From contig VJWM01000103.1 of the NCBI GenBank assembly GCA_010909165.1, forward strand, positions 62,001 to 126,000: a stretch of 64,000 bases of DNA. The letters run 5' to 3'. Positions 24,987 to 37,334 of this stretch are shown piece by piece. The notes beneath the pieces were generated by a model. That model worked only from the letters and a program-made list of their open reading frames with translations. It was not told where the DNA came from and made no database searches. Source of the stretch: Anthoceros angustus. Lineage: Eukaryota; Streptophyta; Anthocerotopsida; Anthocerotales; Anthocerotaceae. Both the position numbers and the translations under genes were made by a program. Numbering within the stretch: position 1 is the stretch's first letter; every line of letters begins with the position of its first letter.

Positions 24987-26609
24987 GTGCCAGTGCCAAT
25001 TTATATGGTGCGCCTGGTTTCTTCATGGATCGCCTCCAAATCCTCGAAGAAGCGACCTCGGAGCGGGAACGACATTCGGCGAAGGTTGGAACTGGAAGCC
25101 ACGTCTTACTGCTTCGAGTTTGTTTGGCAATATCTGTTGGGTTTCAGTCACCTACATGCCAAATTATCAACAATGAGGAGATGAGAAAGATTTCGGTGGA
25201 TTTCTTATTGGACTGTAAGAGGAGCCGCTTGCTTTCTCATCACCTAGACTTTCAACCCCAACCCATCGAAGAACTACTCGCTTTGTTATTAGATTTTAGG
25301 TGGCTGGACGGTTTCATCCCTGCGACATGAATGGCTAGCTTGCTGGTTTGAGCAACCTCAGCCCTACCACAGTGTCAGAAATGCGAATCCTGTAGCTTTA
25401 GGCTTTTGGGATTATATTTTAACGCTATATCCTAGTTCAAATCTTTCGTACCGCTCCTGCATGACGCAAAGGCCCACCATGTTGCTTCAACTAACGGTTG
25501 CTTCACGTTGCTTCCAAGTCGAGAGAAGTGAAAATGAGGGGGATGAGGTCGAGGGCAACGTGGCCGAGGCAGCCAGTGCCTGCAGAGCAACAGCACCATC
25601 TGGGATGTGATGACACTTGGGCGGTTGAGGAGACGATGCACATATGTACCTCGATACATGTGCGCATGTCTCCATAGTGCACACCCCATGTATGTGGCGA
25701 GCACGCAATGCCTAACGCATTCCACACCTGATGAGCCTGCTTGCGGATGCGGCCATGCAGGTGCCAGGTATATGTGTCACGGTTGCGTCACAAAAGCAAA
25801 GCATGCTGCCTGCGTGGAGAAAGCAGATCTCCCGGCCAGTCTGCTTCCAGGCTCCAGCTCGACCTACAATCGGCTACAGTGGTGTGGATCAAAGGTCCAC
25901 ACCGACTGCAAGCGTCATCACATGAAAACGCAAGAAAGCTGGCCAGGCTCTCCAGGCTCCGCTCCTTTCCGCTTACAGGCCGCTGGCCACACGCTAATAA
26001 AAACATGGTGGCAGAGGAGCACACCAGTCTGCTCGTGAGAGGGAAAGCAGGAGCACTATCTAGTCCGGCCAGTGGCGGGCCTGCAGGCAGTCCCAGTTCC
26101 ACAGCCGGCGCCGCCCCGCTCGCAATCAGTTACCAGTACAAACAATGCAGGCACGCCAAGGAGATCGCACTTTCTCATCCTCTCGTTGGCTTATGTGTGG
26201 GGCCTGGCTCTGGCAGACAGGCCCAGGCCCTGCAGCCAGGGCCTGGCTCCGCTGGGACTGGGACGTCGCGTCGATCAATACGGCCCGCCCCATGTTCCAC
26301 GCTCCCCCGCCCAAGGATTGCGCTCCTCGGCGCGCTCCAATCGCCTAGTAGGGTTGCGCTGTGATCACCAGGAGTCCAGGACTTGCGTTGCAGAAGCAGC
26401 GGCCCGAGGGTATCTTCCGGGTGTGGGCTGCCGGGATAAGGTGAAAATGCCGTCTCTGTGGCTTGTGCTCTTTGCGTTTCATTCGTATCAATGGATCCAA
26501 GAGATTCTCACTGGAGAGAATCCAGGCTTGGAAACAGTCTACATAGTATAGTACAAGACGCCGGGCGAGCCTCGTTCCCCAGACACCGTTAAAAGCATTG
26601 GGTGGGATT
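24987..26609. other. Convergent spacer between the RRM gene and the LysM kinase gene
   Basis: Mostly 3' UTR and spacer. An open frame at 24983-25330 directly follows the RRM stop and could be a spliced 3' extension, but nothing in it is recognisable. No other support for a gene is seen. Confidence 0.35.
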
Positions 26610-29600
26610 TCATCGTGCATCCATCGAAGAACTGGAGCCCCCCAAAAAGTAGTCGTTTGCAAAAGTGGTCCCAACTTCCCACGATGGGGTGGAAGACGTC
26701 GCCAGGGTCATGAGGGCCACCACCACTACACGCATTGTGGGTCTCAGTTCTGGAACGTCCTTGGTGCACATTCCTGCCAGTTGGGCCATCTGTGATCCAC
26801 CCCAGGTCAGCCCAAGTCAGCTCCGTTACACTTTTTGCTGCTGCACCATACACTTGCTGCAGGGGCTATGGGAAGGGCTCACCTTCCAGGCCGATTCTGG
26901 GGGGTAGCTGTTGCCCAGGGCGGGGTCCATGACTGTCTTCAGCTTCGCCCTCCCGTTTGAATCTTTTAATACCTCGTCGAACTGCAGCAGACCACCGGTC
27001 ATGCTGGTCAGTATCGGTTATGGTTGGCACCAAGTGGGAAAAGAAACAAAGGAAGGAGGAAGCACGGTGACAGACCAAGGTGACAAGGCCCTTCTGCTCC
27101 TGTGAGGACGAGGAGTTCGAGGAAGTGGTGTCCACTCGTACTATAGCTTCCTTGGCAGATAGAATCTCGAAGAGAACTACGCCGAAGGAATAGACGTCCA
27201 CCATGGGGGATACATCTCCAAAGCGAGCATACCTGACAAAAGCGACACCCAAAGTTTTGATACCCAGGCAAACTTAGAGCGAGGGTCAAGGAAGGTTTTG
27301 CGTGGATTGCAGCCTTACTCTGGGGACATGTAGCCGAATGTCCCTACAAGCCTTGTGGGAAGTGTTAATGACATGCTCCCCAGGCTTGACTCCGTTAACT
27401 TTGTCAGACCAAAGTCAGCAACCTGCAAACGCGATAGCATTGGAACCAGAAGGGCAGTCAGTAAAGTCTGGTACGGCAGAGCAGTCAGAGCAAGCCTTGA
27501 CAACTTGTCTCTCACCTTGGCGTGAAAGCATTTGTCGATGAGAATGTTGCTAGATTTGACATCCCTGTGAATGTACGTCGGATTCGTGTGCTCATGGATG
27601 TATTCCAAGCCCCTTGCCGCATCCAGGGCTATTTGCACCCGCTGTGACCAAGTCAATGTTCCTGTCCATCAGCAAGACAACAACGTTTCCAAATCACAAC
27701 TACGGCCACCAGGACGGACCACATTGGTGAAGCAAGCAAAAGAACTCTGCGCTAGCGTTTGCATAAAGTAGGATATAGAAGATGGGGGGAATCAGCACCT
27801 TTCATTAATCCGTGCAAATGCTGGTCCAGAGTGCCATTCTCAACAAACTCGTAGATAAGAAATAAAGAATCCACTGTACAGTATCCTACCAGCTGAACCT
27901 GCGAAGTGCTTGCCGAGCCCATGGTTAAGCATGAAGGTAAGCAATAAGCATTAGATGTGTATCAGCACATAATGCAACCCGAGAATGATACCAGGTTACT
28001 GTGGTGCACATGCGTAAGCACTTGGAGCTCAGCCAAGAACTCCCTTGTTGCTTGCAAATTCATGCGTTTGACTGCTAGCTTCTGGAAGAGTCAAGATAAA
28101 GGGAATCAGCAAAAACCGAGCCCAAGGGTATTGCTGTTACAGACGCAAGCAGTAATTAGCAACAACCCACAACTTGACAAAGAAACTACATCCTCACAAA
28201 CAGAAAGGCTAATGGGATTCGCGAAGCAGTATGTTGCAACGGCAACAAGGAAGCAAGCAACATGCCAACAGTGCCACACCATGACGGTCGATGATGCTGT
28301 ACGGATTGCACTCTAGTAGTACCTGGCCTCGTAGCTCAGCCAAATAGACGGCTCCGTACCCACCCTCCCCTATCTTTTTAGCAGCACTGAAATTGTTGGT
28401 AGCTGCTGCAAGTTCCTCATAAGAAAATTCCACAGATTTATAGTCGCCTAATTCTGGAGGCTCCCTTAACCTTGACAGTGCTCCTTGTGATCCCGATTTT
28501 CCACTTAAGTCTGAGATTCGCGAGTTTTGCCCTACAAATCAGTCCCAGAAGCATGGTGCAGCAAATCAGATACAGGACACTGCACTCAGATACTGCTTGT
28601 CTGGTAACTTAAGATCAAAGTAACAGCATAAGAAGAGCACGCACTAACCTGATAGCATACGAACATCTGACGATTCCGGATGTGATTGATGCAGGTGATT
28701 TATGGGCTTGATCACACCTCTCAATGGAAACCAGCCGAACAAGAAGCAAACCAACACGACTGACAGGAGCATTACCAGCCCAGCTCCTCCAGCAACTGCA
28801 CCCACTGTAATTTCTGTCCTCCTGTTACTTCCCCCGCTTCGATCTGCAATAAACAACCACCCACCATGATACATCGATTCAATAACAAAAGTTGATCGGT
28901 GAAGATCCTCCACTGCTCCGCTCAGCCCATCCGGTTGCACGATGACAAAGCTAAGACGCAGCTGCTGGTCCATGTACTACTTTTCTGCTCAGCTCCATGA
29001 GCAATTTTAAAGACTATAAGCATCGTGACATCCTCACTCCAACGAACTAGTGATTGTAGGAACAAGGGGTTGATAAACTTACTGCACACATCCATCAGGA
29101 CAAATCTATCAGAACACCCTGGTTGACAACTGGGCCTTCAACCTCAGAGTCAGTAACACCTTCCAGCACAACAGCGCAGCAATCCATGACGGAGTTGCTC
29201 AGCTACAGCATAAGATGGAAATTCATGACCAAAACCAACTACATGAGGAGGAGCCTACCTAATAAATTTCGGAAAATGCGTGCTCTTGTCTGCACAGGAA
29301 CGACGATTCCAACAAGCACGTGAGCAAAGTCTTCAAATCGAAACCACATGCAGATGAGATAGAGCCCCATATTGAGTTACATCAGAATGGAAGCCATACG
29401 TCGCTCTGCAATGAGAAGATTGCAACTCTATACACTCTAAAGCAGATTACCTGTAGCAGGTATGAACAAAACTTGACTGGCTTGCAAGTTTGACCAGTTA
29501 GTTCCTGGATTGTAGAACTGTAAGTCGGATGAGGAAACCCCATAGTTTGTGGCAAGAGACTCAATTGTGTCATTAGGCTTCACAGGGTATGTCATGAACA

Positions 29601-30195
29601 AGCCATATTTCTGGTTTAGTGGACTACCGCACGAACAGTTGAGCGGAATTGTAACAGCTTGTCCAGGCACAATAGAATCCTTATCCGAGATCTTAGAAGC
29701 TGCTATGATCCAATCCACTGTTGTGAGGTGCTGGAAGCGTTCTGTGTTGTCTGCAATAAAGGAGAGGCTGTCGCCTTCCACTACCAGATACGGGAAACGG
29801 TAGCTAAGCATTCCATCGGAGCAGCTGCAGGGAAATGGCACGTTAATGGTCTGGCCATCAGAAACGGCATCTGCATCACGAATCCCGGAATTGTATGACA
29901 CGATGAGGTCCGGAGTAATTCCCCCGAACCTTGCCCCGATTATATTCAAGGTGGATCCGGCCGACACCAGATAGGGGGCCACGGCTTCGCAGCCTCCCTT
30001 GGGCACGCACACGGAATTGGCAGGAACAATGTTTCCCATCCAATACCATGATAGCACCAGCAGCACAAGCAACATATCCCACGAGGATGATGATGATGAG
30101 CCTGTCCGACCACCCACCATCAACCCTGCCCCGACGCTCCCCCAGTAAGCTGATAACGGGCTCCTGCTCCCTGTGATCCGCATGCAGCCCTGCAT
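26610..30195 (-). CDS. LysM receptor-like kinase (CERK1/LYK type)
   Basis: This is a multi-exon gene. Exon 1 (30195 to about 29455) holds a hydrophobic signal ([14 protein letters not shown]), then the extracellular region with LysM blocks and paired cysteines ([16 protein letters not shown]). ATG at 30075 places the signal peptide at the N-terminus better than ATG at 30195. The transmembrane helix is in [20 protein letters not shown] near 28750. Kinase exons run downwards: [16 protein letters not shown] (near 28370), [18 protein letters not shown] with the ATP lysine (28050), [15 protein letters not shown] (27830), [14 protein letters not shown] (27540), ADFGLTKL (27400), GTFGYMSPE (27315), [15 protein letters not shown] (27190) and [20 protein letters not shown], with the stop at 26610. 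All catalytic residues are present, so it should be active. The family perceives chitin or lipochitin oligomers at the plasma membrane. Confidence 0.93.
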
Positions 30196-31943
30196 CCTGC
30201 ATCCAGCTGCAGCAGCTGCATCCTCCTACCTACGATCCAGAGCACGGCTGCCAGCCCTTGTCGTGGTCAGAGGCGTCCGGGGGTGCATACCCTGGCCCCG
30301 TCCCTGCTGCTGCCTAAATCCGGGAAGACACATGTGCCAGAGAGACTCCACTTCGAGGGCATCTGCTGCTCCCCTATCTGGGGGCCCTCTCGTCACCTGC
30401 GCTTTGTTGTGAGGACTCTCACCTTTGATCTGCATTTACGCGTGAGCTAACCTCCACAAATAACAGCCTCGGTATGCTCCAACGGGACATGCCCTGTAAC
30501 AAGGGGCGCGCATATGCACACAGCACACTCGACTGTCTCTAGTGTGGACCTCTCTGGCTGCTTGCCCCACAATTTCCTGCGACTCCCTCCACTCAAGAGT
30601 CACGCGCACATTCTCAGCAGCATACAAAATTCTTTTCTCTCTCTGCCAGTCTTGCCAGAGGGCAAAGTACACAACAGTAATGGCCATGCCCCTTCCCTAG
30701 CTCCCGGGAAGTTACAGAGTTACCAGCGCCCAGGTGAAGGCCATCATGTCCCACCACCAGGAATCGCAGTGCAGTTGCCACAAACATTGAAACATGAATG
30801 ATGGATGTGAGAGAGAACTGTGGGTGCGGCTGACGATGAGAGTGTGCCAGCAGCAAATGTTTTCTGTAATGAATGGGAGCATTTGCAAGGTAACAGTTCA
30901 ATACACATGGGTCCGACCATAGGCCCTTGTGAGCTGGCCGGTGCAGACTGTGTGCGGAATGGACCTGAAACCAAAGTGCTGCTGGAGTGTACACATGTTT
31001 AGACCACACCCCCTCGATGGGCAACATGTGCTGATGAGTGTTTGTACCGCATCTGGCAGAAGCAGGCCATGAGTCATGACCCCTTTCCTTTCATGAGACC
31101 TTCGGCGGTGCTGCCCTGCCCTGCCCTGCCCTCCCATGCCCTGCCTCTTCTCCCCTCTTTCCTCTATCCGTTGCATCGTCATGCTCGGCTTGGCACTGTC
31201 CCTGCCTGCACTTTTCTCTCTCATGCGCTGAGAGTGGTGAAGAGAGATCGGGAGCTCTTCTGCGAGTCGTACTCCTCGGCTTTTGTTGCTGTCCTATCCG
31301 CCGGATTTTCCTGCATCTGCTAATAGCTCGCAGATCAGAGGCTGCAGAGCGGAGCAGAGCAGGGCAGGGGAGGGGAGGGGAAGTTTCTTCGCCTGCTCGA
31401 TTGCATGTTCTCGCTCTCATCAAGTTGGTCGCATCCTGCCACGTTTGCAGTAATCTCCCTACCTTCCGAGACTCTATCTCGGTTGCCAGGTCTCTGTACT
31501 GCGCTTTCTTCTCTTGCTCTGCTGTCGTACCGTCTCGCCTTTTCCCTCCAAGAGCTCGAGACAGGCCAAACAGGCCGCGCCTGGGCTGGCCTGGGTTTTC
31601 TTTCTTGGAGCGCGCCGCTCCGTCTTGGCAAGAGCTTGTGGGCAGTGGCCTGAAGCAGCGTCTGATCTAGATCTAGTCGCACGATCAGTTTGATGGCAGG
31701 ACATGAGCGGTATGTAGCCGTTCTTGTGACTGCGAGGCTAGGACAGGCTGGGAGCAGTGCGCACGGAATTGGGCTCCTTGCCTGTACCCGGCAATGGCTT
31801 GATGGTCAGGGAGCGTGAAAATGCGTTCCGGTTGCTGCCGAGCTCCGCAAACAGGAGGCGAGGCAGCAGCCAAACAAGGTAGCTAGTCTTGTGTGAGCAG
31901 TGTGGCAGGTGTGTAGTGGTGGTCTGGGAAGTTGACACATCAG
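30196..31943. promoter_or_regulatory. Divergent intergenic region upstream of LysM-RLK and the MAKR-like gene
   Basis: The flanking genes diverge, so promoters for both are expected. CT-rich stretches (for example CCCTGCCCTGCCCTGCCCT near 31114-31135 and a GGGGA run near 31362-31382) are typical leader sequence. No gene is supported. Confidence 0.4.
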
Positions 31944-33416
31944 ATGGAGGAGCTCTTCGAATTTGATGCCCGTTATCGTGTGGGCTCTGAGTCCGCCGGG
32001 GGAAGCTATGCAGCTGGATGGCAGAGCCCTCGTATTTCCTTCTCGACGGGATTTGCAGACATGGGCAAGCAAGAGGTTCCCAGTTTGTCGTCCAACAGGG
32101 AAGAAAGCAGCGGCTGTGAGGACGACTCGGAGGACTCGGCCAAAAAGCAGGGGCAGGGAGAGGATCACTCGTCCGAGTTCGAGTTTTCCATCTCGGACGA
32201 ATTCACGTGCTTCCCTGAAGGATCTATGCTGCCAGCCGATGAGCTCTTCTACAAGGGCAAACTGCTGCCTCTGCAGCAGTCCAGGAGGTCGCAGATGGTG
32301 GAGCTGCTGTCCTCGTCTTCTTCTTCTTCATCTTCGTCTACGGAGATCTCGTCCAAAGCAAGAAAGAGCAATCCTGCTGTACATTACAAGTCCGCCCCCT
32401 TTCCCTATCCCATTGTTTCGTCACCCCCGGCTGTGAGGTGCCCCCCTCAGGAGACTCCCCTCTCCTCCCCATTCCCCTATCCAATTGCCACGTCCACGCA
32501 CTCCGGTACCTCCTCTGTACCTAAATTGCCTGGGGTCTACTTGTCAGCAACCTCCAAGTGCCGGAGGTGCTCTAAGTGGAAGGAGGTGCTGGGATCCTTC
32601 AGGCGGGCGAACAAGGGTTCTGGACAAAAGGCCCTGGATGCTGCCGTAGACGAGTGTGACCATTCCTGCGTCGGCAAGGCCCCTTCTGGAAGCAAGAGAC
32701 CCAAGGTGTTGAGGCTCTTCTTCAGAGGGAACGGGCATGGCCATTGTCATGGACAGGAGTCCAGCAAGGAGGAGCCGAATCTGCCACAGCCTCTGGAAGA
32801 CCACGAGCAAGGTTTGCTTGATGCAGCAGCAGAGTCCGGCTCTGATGTCTCTGGCAGCTTTAAGGCATCAATCAGCAGCACCGATGGGCCAGGGGCAGGG
32901 AGAAGCACATTCACTTCGGAGGCTCCCTCGAGGATTCCCGACACTGTCCCAGTGGGGAGGTTGTTCGAGACATGCCGGCCGTACAAGACCAGAGATGCAG
33001 CATCAGCTGTGAGGGCCAACTGCAGTCCAGGGAGGAGAAGCCCTGGCAGGGTAAGTCCAGGCAGAGCAAGTCCAAGCAGGGTGTCTGTGAAGGTTGGGGA
33101 CAGATTCGTCCCTCGTCGAAGCACTGCTGTGGGCAAAATTGTGCTCAAGAACTTGGAGAGGGTGAGCAGCCCCACCAAGCGAGCTGTGGGTGTGATGAAC
33201 AGGGAGAACAGGCAACCTGACAAGGCGGGCCTTTACACGGCGAGTGTGAGAGTCATGCCAGTGCTCAATGTGCCTGCGGTGTCCATCAAGCCGGCTCTTA
33301 GAGGTGCCAACTTCTCCTCCAAGTCCCGGATTACAGAGCTGAAGCACCTCTTTACCAAGAAGGAGACGGCTCCATCTGCCTCTGCCCCGTTGCTGGATCA
33401 TGCCAAGACTTCCTGA
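31944..33416 (+). CDS. MAKR-like (membrane-associated kinase regulator related) protein
   Basis: A single open frame of 490 residues starts at the ATG at 31944 (MEELFEFDARYR). Near residues 75-115 it carries EFEFSISDEF followed by MLPADELFYKGKLLPLQ, the motif pair shared by plant MAKR/BKI1-like proteins, which regulate receptor kinases at the plasma membrane. A polySer tract (about 125-140), Ser/Pro-rich linkers, a short Cys/Lys motif (CRRCSKWKEVLGSF) and a basic C-terminal region (ISPGRASPSR-like repeats, SPTKRAVGVMNRENR) follow. No enzyme domain is seen. The family match rests on the short motif pair, so the role is inferred. Confidence 0.7.
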   Translation: MEELFEFDARYRVGSESAGGSYAAGWQSPRISFSTGFADMGKQEVPSLSSNREESSGCEDDSEDSAKKQGQGEDHSSEFEFSISDEFTCFPEGSMLPADELFYKGKLLPLQQSRRSQMVELLSSSSSSSSSSTEISSKARKSNPAVHYKSAPFPYPIVSSPPAVRCPPQETPLSSPFPYPIATSTHSGTSSVPKLPGVYLSATSKCRRCSKWKEVLGSFRRANKGSGQKALDAAVDECDHSCVGKAPSGSKRPKVLRLFFRGNGHGHCHGQESSKEEPNLPQPLEDHEQGLLDAAAESGSDVSGSFKASISSTDGPGAGRSTFTSEAPSRIPDTVPVGRLFETCRPYKTRDAASAVRANCSPGRRSPGRVSPGRASPSRVSVKVGDRFVPRRSTAVGKIVLKNLERVSSPTKRAVGVMNRENRQPDKAGLYTASVRVMPVLNVPAVSIKPALRGANFSSKSRITELKHLFTKKETAPSASAPLLDHAKTS

Positions 33417-34421
33417 CCTGGCCGCACTTGTATGTGTATGTATGCAGAATATGTAAATTTTGGTTTCTAGCTTCTCAAGAGGTGTGCAGTGCGATCAAGC
33501 CATGCCAGAAAAAGCTGTACGCAATTCGCAAATGCTTGCAAGTGTGTACTGGGAGTAAGTTACTTCAATGCCTCACTACCACGTGCCTGTGGTTATGAGC
33601 TGTGATGTGAGTACATACATACATAGCTTCATATCCAATTCCGTCCGCTTCTCGTCTACTATTTTAGCCATGGCTGTGGTTGCTTTCCGGTGGAAGCTTT
33701 CAATGGAAGGCGGCCACGTCAAGACCGGTGGTTCCGTAATAATAAGGAGCAACGGTAGCTGAGCCTGACATCCTCTTCTCCCCATAAGCAGAGTGTCAGG
33801 TGCTGATGACATCCTCGGGAAACTGTGTCGTGCTCATGTGTAGGCCATTGTCGGACTCAAGAAAGGGCTTGCAGGATGCCGGTGGCCGCCTAAACTTGTC
33901 TTGAGCTGCGAGATTCCATTTTTAGGGTTAGGGTTAAAGGCCGGCGCCCCGCCTGGGGATCGGAACGGCGGCGCGTGGGAGCAGTTGATATCGTTGGCGC
34001 GAACTTTGTATCCATTAATGAGAGGCGTAGTGGCCGAGAAATGGCGCTTTGTCATTTGCGTGTCAGATGCGAGCGGCATTATTCGCATTCTGTTGGTTGT
34101 AGTGCCGCGCGCTCACGCAACTGCGGATTCCAGAACGCACTGGGAAGTTGCCTTTCCGACTTGCCATTGGGAGTTGGAGAAACATCTTGGCAGGCATGGC
34201 CATGGCGGGCATCACCGAGAAGGAGGAGGATGCGGCACATTAAATTTCCAGGGGGTCCACCTTGCGTCCCGTGTCTTATGTGTGTACTGCAGATCTTTCT
34301 ATGGCCAGCTGTTTGTACAGAATTGCAAGAGCGAGTTTCACGTTTTCAGGAACCGGGAGCTGGAATCTAGGGGTCGGCAGGCCGGGTAGGTTCCTGAATT
34401 CCCTCCTACTTCCCCAAGTAT
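33417..34421. other. Spacer with a telomere-like box and an unrecognised ORF
   Basis: TTTAGGGTTAGGGTTAAAG at about 33924-33942 is a telo-box pair of the sort found in plant housekeeping promoters. Downstream, an open frame at 33901-34389 ends in a segment with CRSFYGQLFVQNCKSEFHVF. I do not recognise it. It may be a small gene read through its introns, or noncoding DNA. Confidence 0.3.
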
Positions 34422-36129
34422 TTAGAAGGTAGGACTTCGTGGTGGGGAAGGTTCTAAGTTGGCCCGCTCCACCGGCTTGCTTGAGGTGCCATAAACTATG
34501 AGGCGAGGAATAATTCTTCGGACGGCGTCCACAGGGACAGCGAAGTTCACTCCCGAGGACATGCCGGATCCTGCGTCAAATGTTCCCAAGCATCCGTTTA
34601 CTTTGAGTACAGAATGGTAGGTTTTGGGGAAGAGGTAAGGGTTGGGAGCAAGGCAACGGAAAGAATACCTTGGCGGGTGAAAGTGGCTGTGTTGATACCG
34701 ATGGCCCGCCCGAACGAGTCCAGCAGGGGCCCTCCCGAGTTGCCTGCAAAAGTGACATGAGGTGGGAGCGAGTGATACCCGAAAACGTGACATTGGCAAT
34801 TACGAATCACTCGCACCAGCATTGATGGCGGCATCAGTTTGAATTGCTCCTGGTATTGGCTGCCCAGACGGTGAGGGTATCTCCCTGCCCAGTCCACTCA
34901 CAACCTGTCGGATAAGGAAGGTGTGAGGGAAGGAGACTGCGGTGATGTATGATGGAAGGCATAGGTGAGATGCTTACCCCGGTAGTGAGAGTATGCTCAT
35001 AGCCGTAGGGGTTGCCCAGGGCATAGCAGCTCTGTCCAACTCTCACATCCTCAGAGCTGCCCAAGGGAATAGGGCGTAGCAGCTCCTCATTGGCTTCAAT
35101 CTGCGATGAGACACACACCAAAGGTTGTTACAGCCAGAGACAAATCGGCATGAACCACAATGCTGTGTGAAAGTAGAAAAGGACGGAATCCCTCCTAACC
35201 TTGAGAACAGCAAGATCCCGGGTTGAATCAATCCCTATGAGCTTTGCCTCGAACGTGGATTCCTTCCCATCGGGGCCAAGGACTGAGACCTGCAAAGGAG
35301 GTAGGATGAGAACTTTTGACACAGGCACATGTAGCGAACAAGGGCTGCTAGATTAGAGAATTCTCACTTGAGAACGCTGCTTCCGAGACGAATCAAGAGC
35401 CAACTTTGCCACCACATGGTAGTTGGTAACCTGTCATACGGGATGAGAGGATGTGAGGATGACTGATCAAGCACTCCACCTCCTGCTTCCAGAGAGAAAT
35501 GGAAGGACCGTCTTCCCACCCACGCAAAATTAACTCACGATATGGCCGAATTTGTCCCACACAAACCCTGAGCCAATTCCTTCCACCTTGACGATCTCCT
35601 CGGCTCCATTTCTAGGAGTTTCTACGGCCAAATCCTGGATGGACACCACAGACCTAGTGGCATCCTGTCCCCTTCAAAACCACCAATGCGCTGGATGATG
35701 TCGGGCATGCTCCAGGGAGCCCTACAACCAGCTGCTGAGGAATGAAAGACGCTGTAACGCAGACGCAACGCCCACCTGAAACAGCTGCACTAGTCGCAGC
35801 TCGTCCTCGTCGAGCTCATCCGTCTCTGGCTGCTCCAATTCCAATGCCCGCAGCCAGGGCACCTGTGCCCACGTTAGGGACGCGCCCGTAACCCCTAGCA
35901 ACCATCTGCGCCCCGGCTCCTGCCTCTGCCGGCTGCTGGAGCAGTGATCCCCTGTTGGCAGCTCATCTCCTCTCTCGGCAACGCAGCTCAGGGTTCTGCT
36001 CTCCCGAAATCCACCCGACCTGTTCCAGAATCTGACTCCGCCGAATGCAGCACTGCTGGCTCCATCATGCTTAGTCCGCACAGAACGCAAGTCTGGCAGG
36101 TGCCAAAGGCGAGAGCTGGTGAGCGCCAT
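34422..36129 (-). CDS. DEG5: Thylakoid lumen serine protease DEG5 (no PDZ domain)
   Basis: The start is ATG at 36129 (MALTSSRLWHLP); exon 1 ends at 35776. A transit peptide is followed by a twin-arginine lumenal signal (RRWLLGVTGASLTWAQV). The trypsin-like domain follows in later exons: DATRSVVSIQDLAV, GSGFVWDKFGHIV, TNYHVVAKLALD with the catalytic His, STRDLAVLKV with the Asp, GQSCYALGNPYGYEHTLTTG, AIQTDAAINAGNSGGPLLD with the Ser, and GMSSGVNFAVPVDAV. The protein ends shortly after IPRLIVYGT with no PDZ domain, the hallmark of DEG5 as opposed to DEG1 and DEG8. In Arabidopsis DEG5 pairs with DEG8 in the lumen to cut damaged photosystem II D1. The C-terminal tail is about 17 residues longer than I recall for Arabidopsis. 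Confidence 0.92.
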
Positions 36130-36499
36130 GGCTGGTGGGCAGGAACAGAGCTCGTGCTTCACAAGTTCCCTGTGGGCCTTGACACACACAACAACGTTGC
36201 AAGCGTGGAAACTTGGACACGGTTGACGTGGTAATTTAGGTGATGCGCCAAGGTAGTCCAAGTGCTGACCCTTGGGAAACGCAGTTAGCAAGGCAGCGAT
36301 GGGCATGGAAGTTTCGCGATGTGCTTCCACCCACTACCCAGTCCCAGCTGCAGCGGTGCAGATCCTTCCATGGCTCGTGGTGTACACTTTCCCCTCACGG
36401 CCTTGCAGCTGTCGTGTAGATAAACCCGGCGTTGGGTCATTTCAGCAGCCAGTCCCATACTTCTTAGACCAGGAGTCACAGTAACTCGGTAGAAACGCG
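36130..36499. promoter_or_regulatory. Compact divergent promoter between DEG5 and MGST3
   Basis: Only 370 bp separate the two start codons. An upstream open frame in the DEG5 leader reaches 36330, but its sequence before MALTSS does not resemble a transit peptide. The region should hold both promoters and both 5' leaders. Confidence 0.5.
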
Positions 36500-37334
36500 A
36501 TGGCGGCATTCGCTGTTCCAGACAACTTCGGCTACGTGGTGCTCACAATAGTGGCGAGCGGTTTGCTCACGCAGTGGCAGGCATTTCAGGTGGAAATCAC
36601 ACTTCCTACTCAGCCGCGCCATACATCTGTGAAATGGACGCTTTGATCATGAGCAATGGCTGTCTGACTGGCAGGTAGGAAAGGCGAGGAGGAAGTACAA
36701 TGTGAAGTATCCAAAGGTGACGAGCGCCCTGAGGCTGACACTGCTGCGTGACGCAGTGAAGCACATTGTTTGGAGGGTTTAGAGTTGTGTGATGGCTTCA
36801 TGAATGTAGAAATATTTGTTTTGTGGCACAAGCAGATGTACGAGGAGGCGGAGAGATCCGTTTTCAACTGCTACCAACGTGCCCACCAGAACACGTTGGA
36901 GAGCTATCCCATATTTCTAGTACTGCTGCTGGTTGCTGGCTTGGGCTACCCTATCATAGCTGCCATGTGAGTCTACTCAACCCGATTACTGATCAGCTTG
37001 CTGTGACTCTGCGTCGCACATGTAGTCCCACTTGCTCACTCAGCTCTGATTGCTTGCAGATTTGGCTGGATTTGGGTGGTTGGCCGAGTGGTCTACACCC
37101 TCGGGTACTGATTCTGCCACCACCTATTTGTCTTCCTCTTGGCTAGCTTGCTATACGTACTACTCTGAAGTGATTCTGAAAGATTGACCCGCCGTCGCTG
37201 CATTTCTCAGGTATTACACTGGCAACCCCAAGAACAGGTTGAAGGGCATGTGGAACATCTTAGGGCTCATCGGACTTGCAGTTACGAGTGTGGTGTTTAG
37301 CCTTCAGCATATCGGCGTTCCCAAGCTGTTCTGA
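36500..37334 (+). CDS. Microsomal glutathione S-transferase 3 (MAPEG family)
   Basis: Five exons (36500-36589, 36675-36716, 36836-36966, 37060-37104, 37211-37334) give 143 residues, the usual MAPEG length. Four membrane helices are expected. Visible blocks are YVVLTIVASGLLTQWQAFQ, VGKARRKYNVKYP, the conserved FNCYQRAHQNTLE (glutathione-binding region), FGWIWVVGRVVYTLG and YYTGNPKNRLKG. Enzymes of this type conjugate glutathione to, or reduce, lipid hydroperoxides in ER membranes. All splice phases close. The coding sequence of exon 4 happens to resemble a tRNA D-arm, which is coincidental. Confidence 0.93.

Noticed and set aside
37074-37105. tRNA-like D-arm (GGTTGGCCGAGTGGTC) suggesting tRNA-Ser or tRNA-Leu
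   Set aside because: It lies inside exon 4 of the MAPEG gene (WIWVVGRVVYTL) and no anticodon arm, T-arm or acceptor stem follows.
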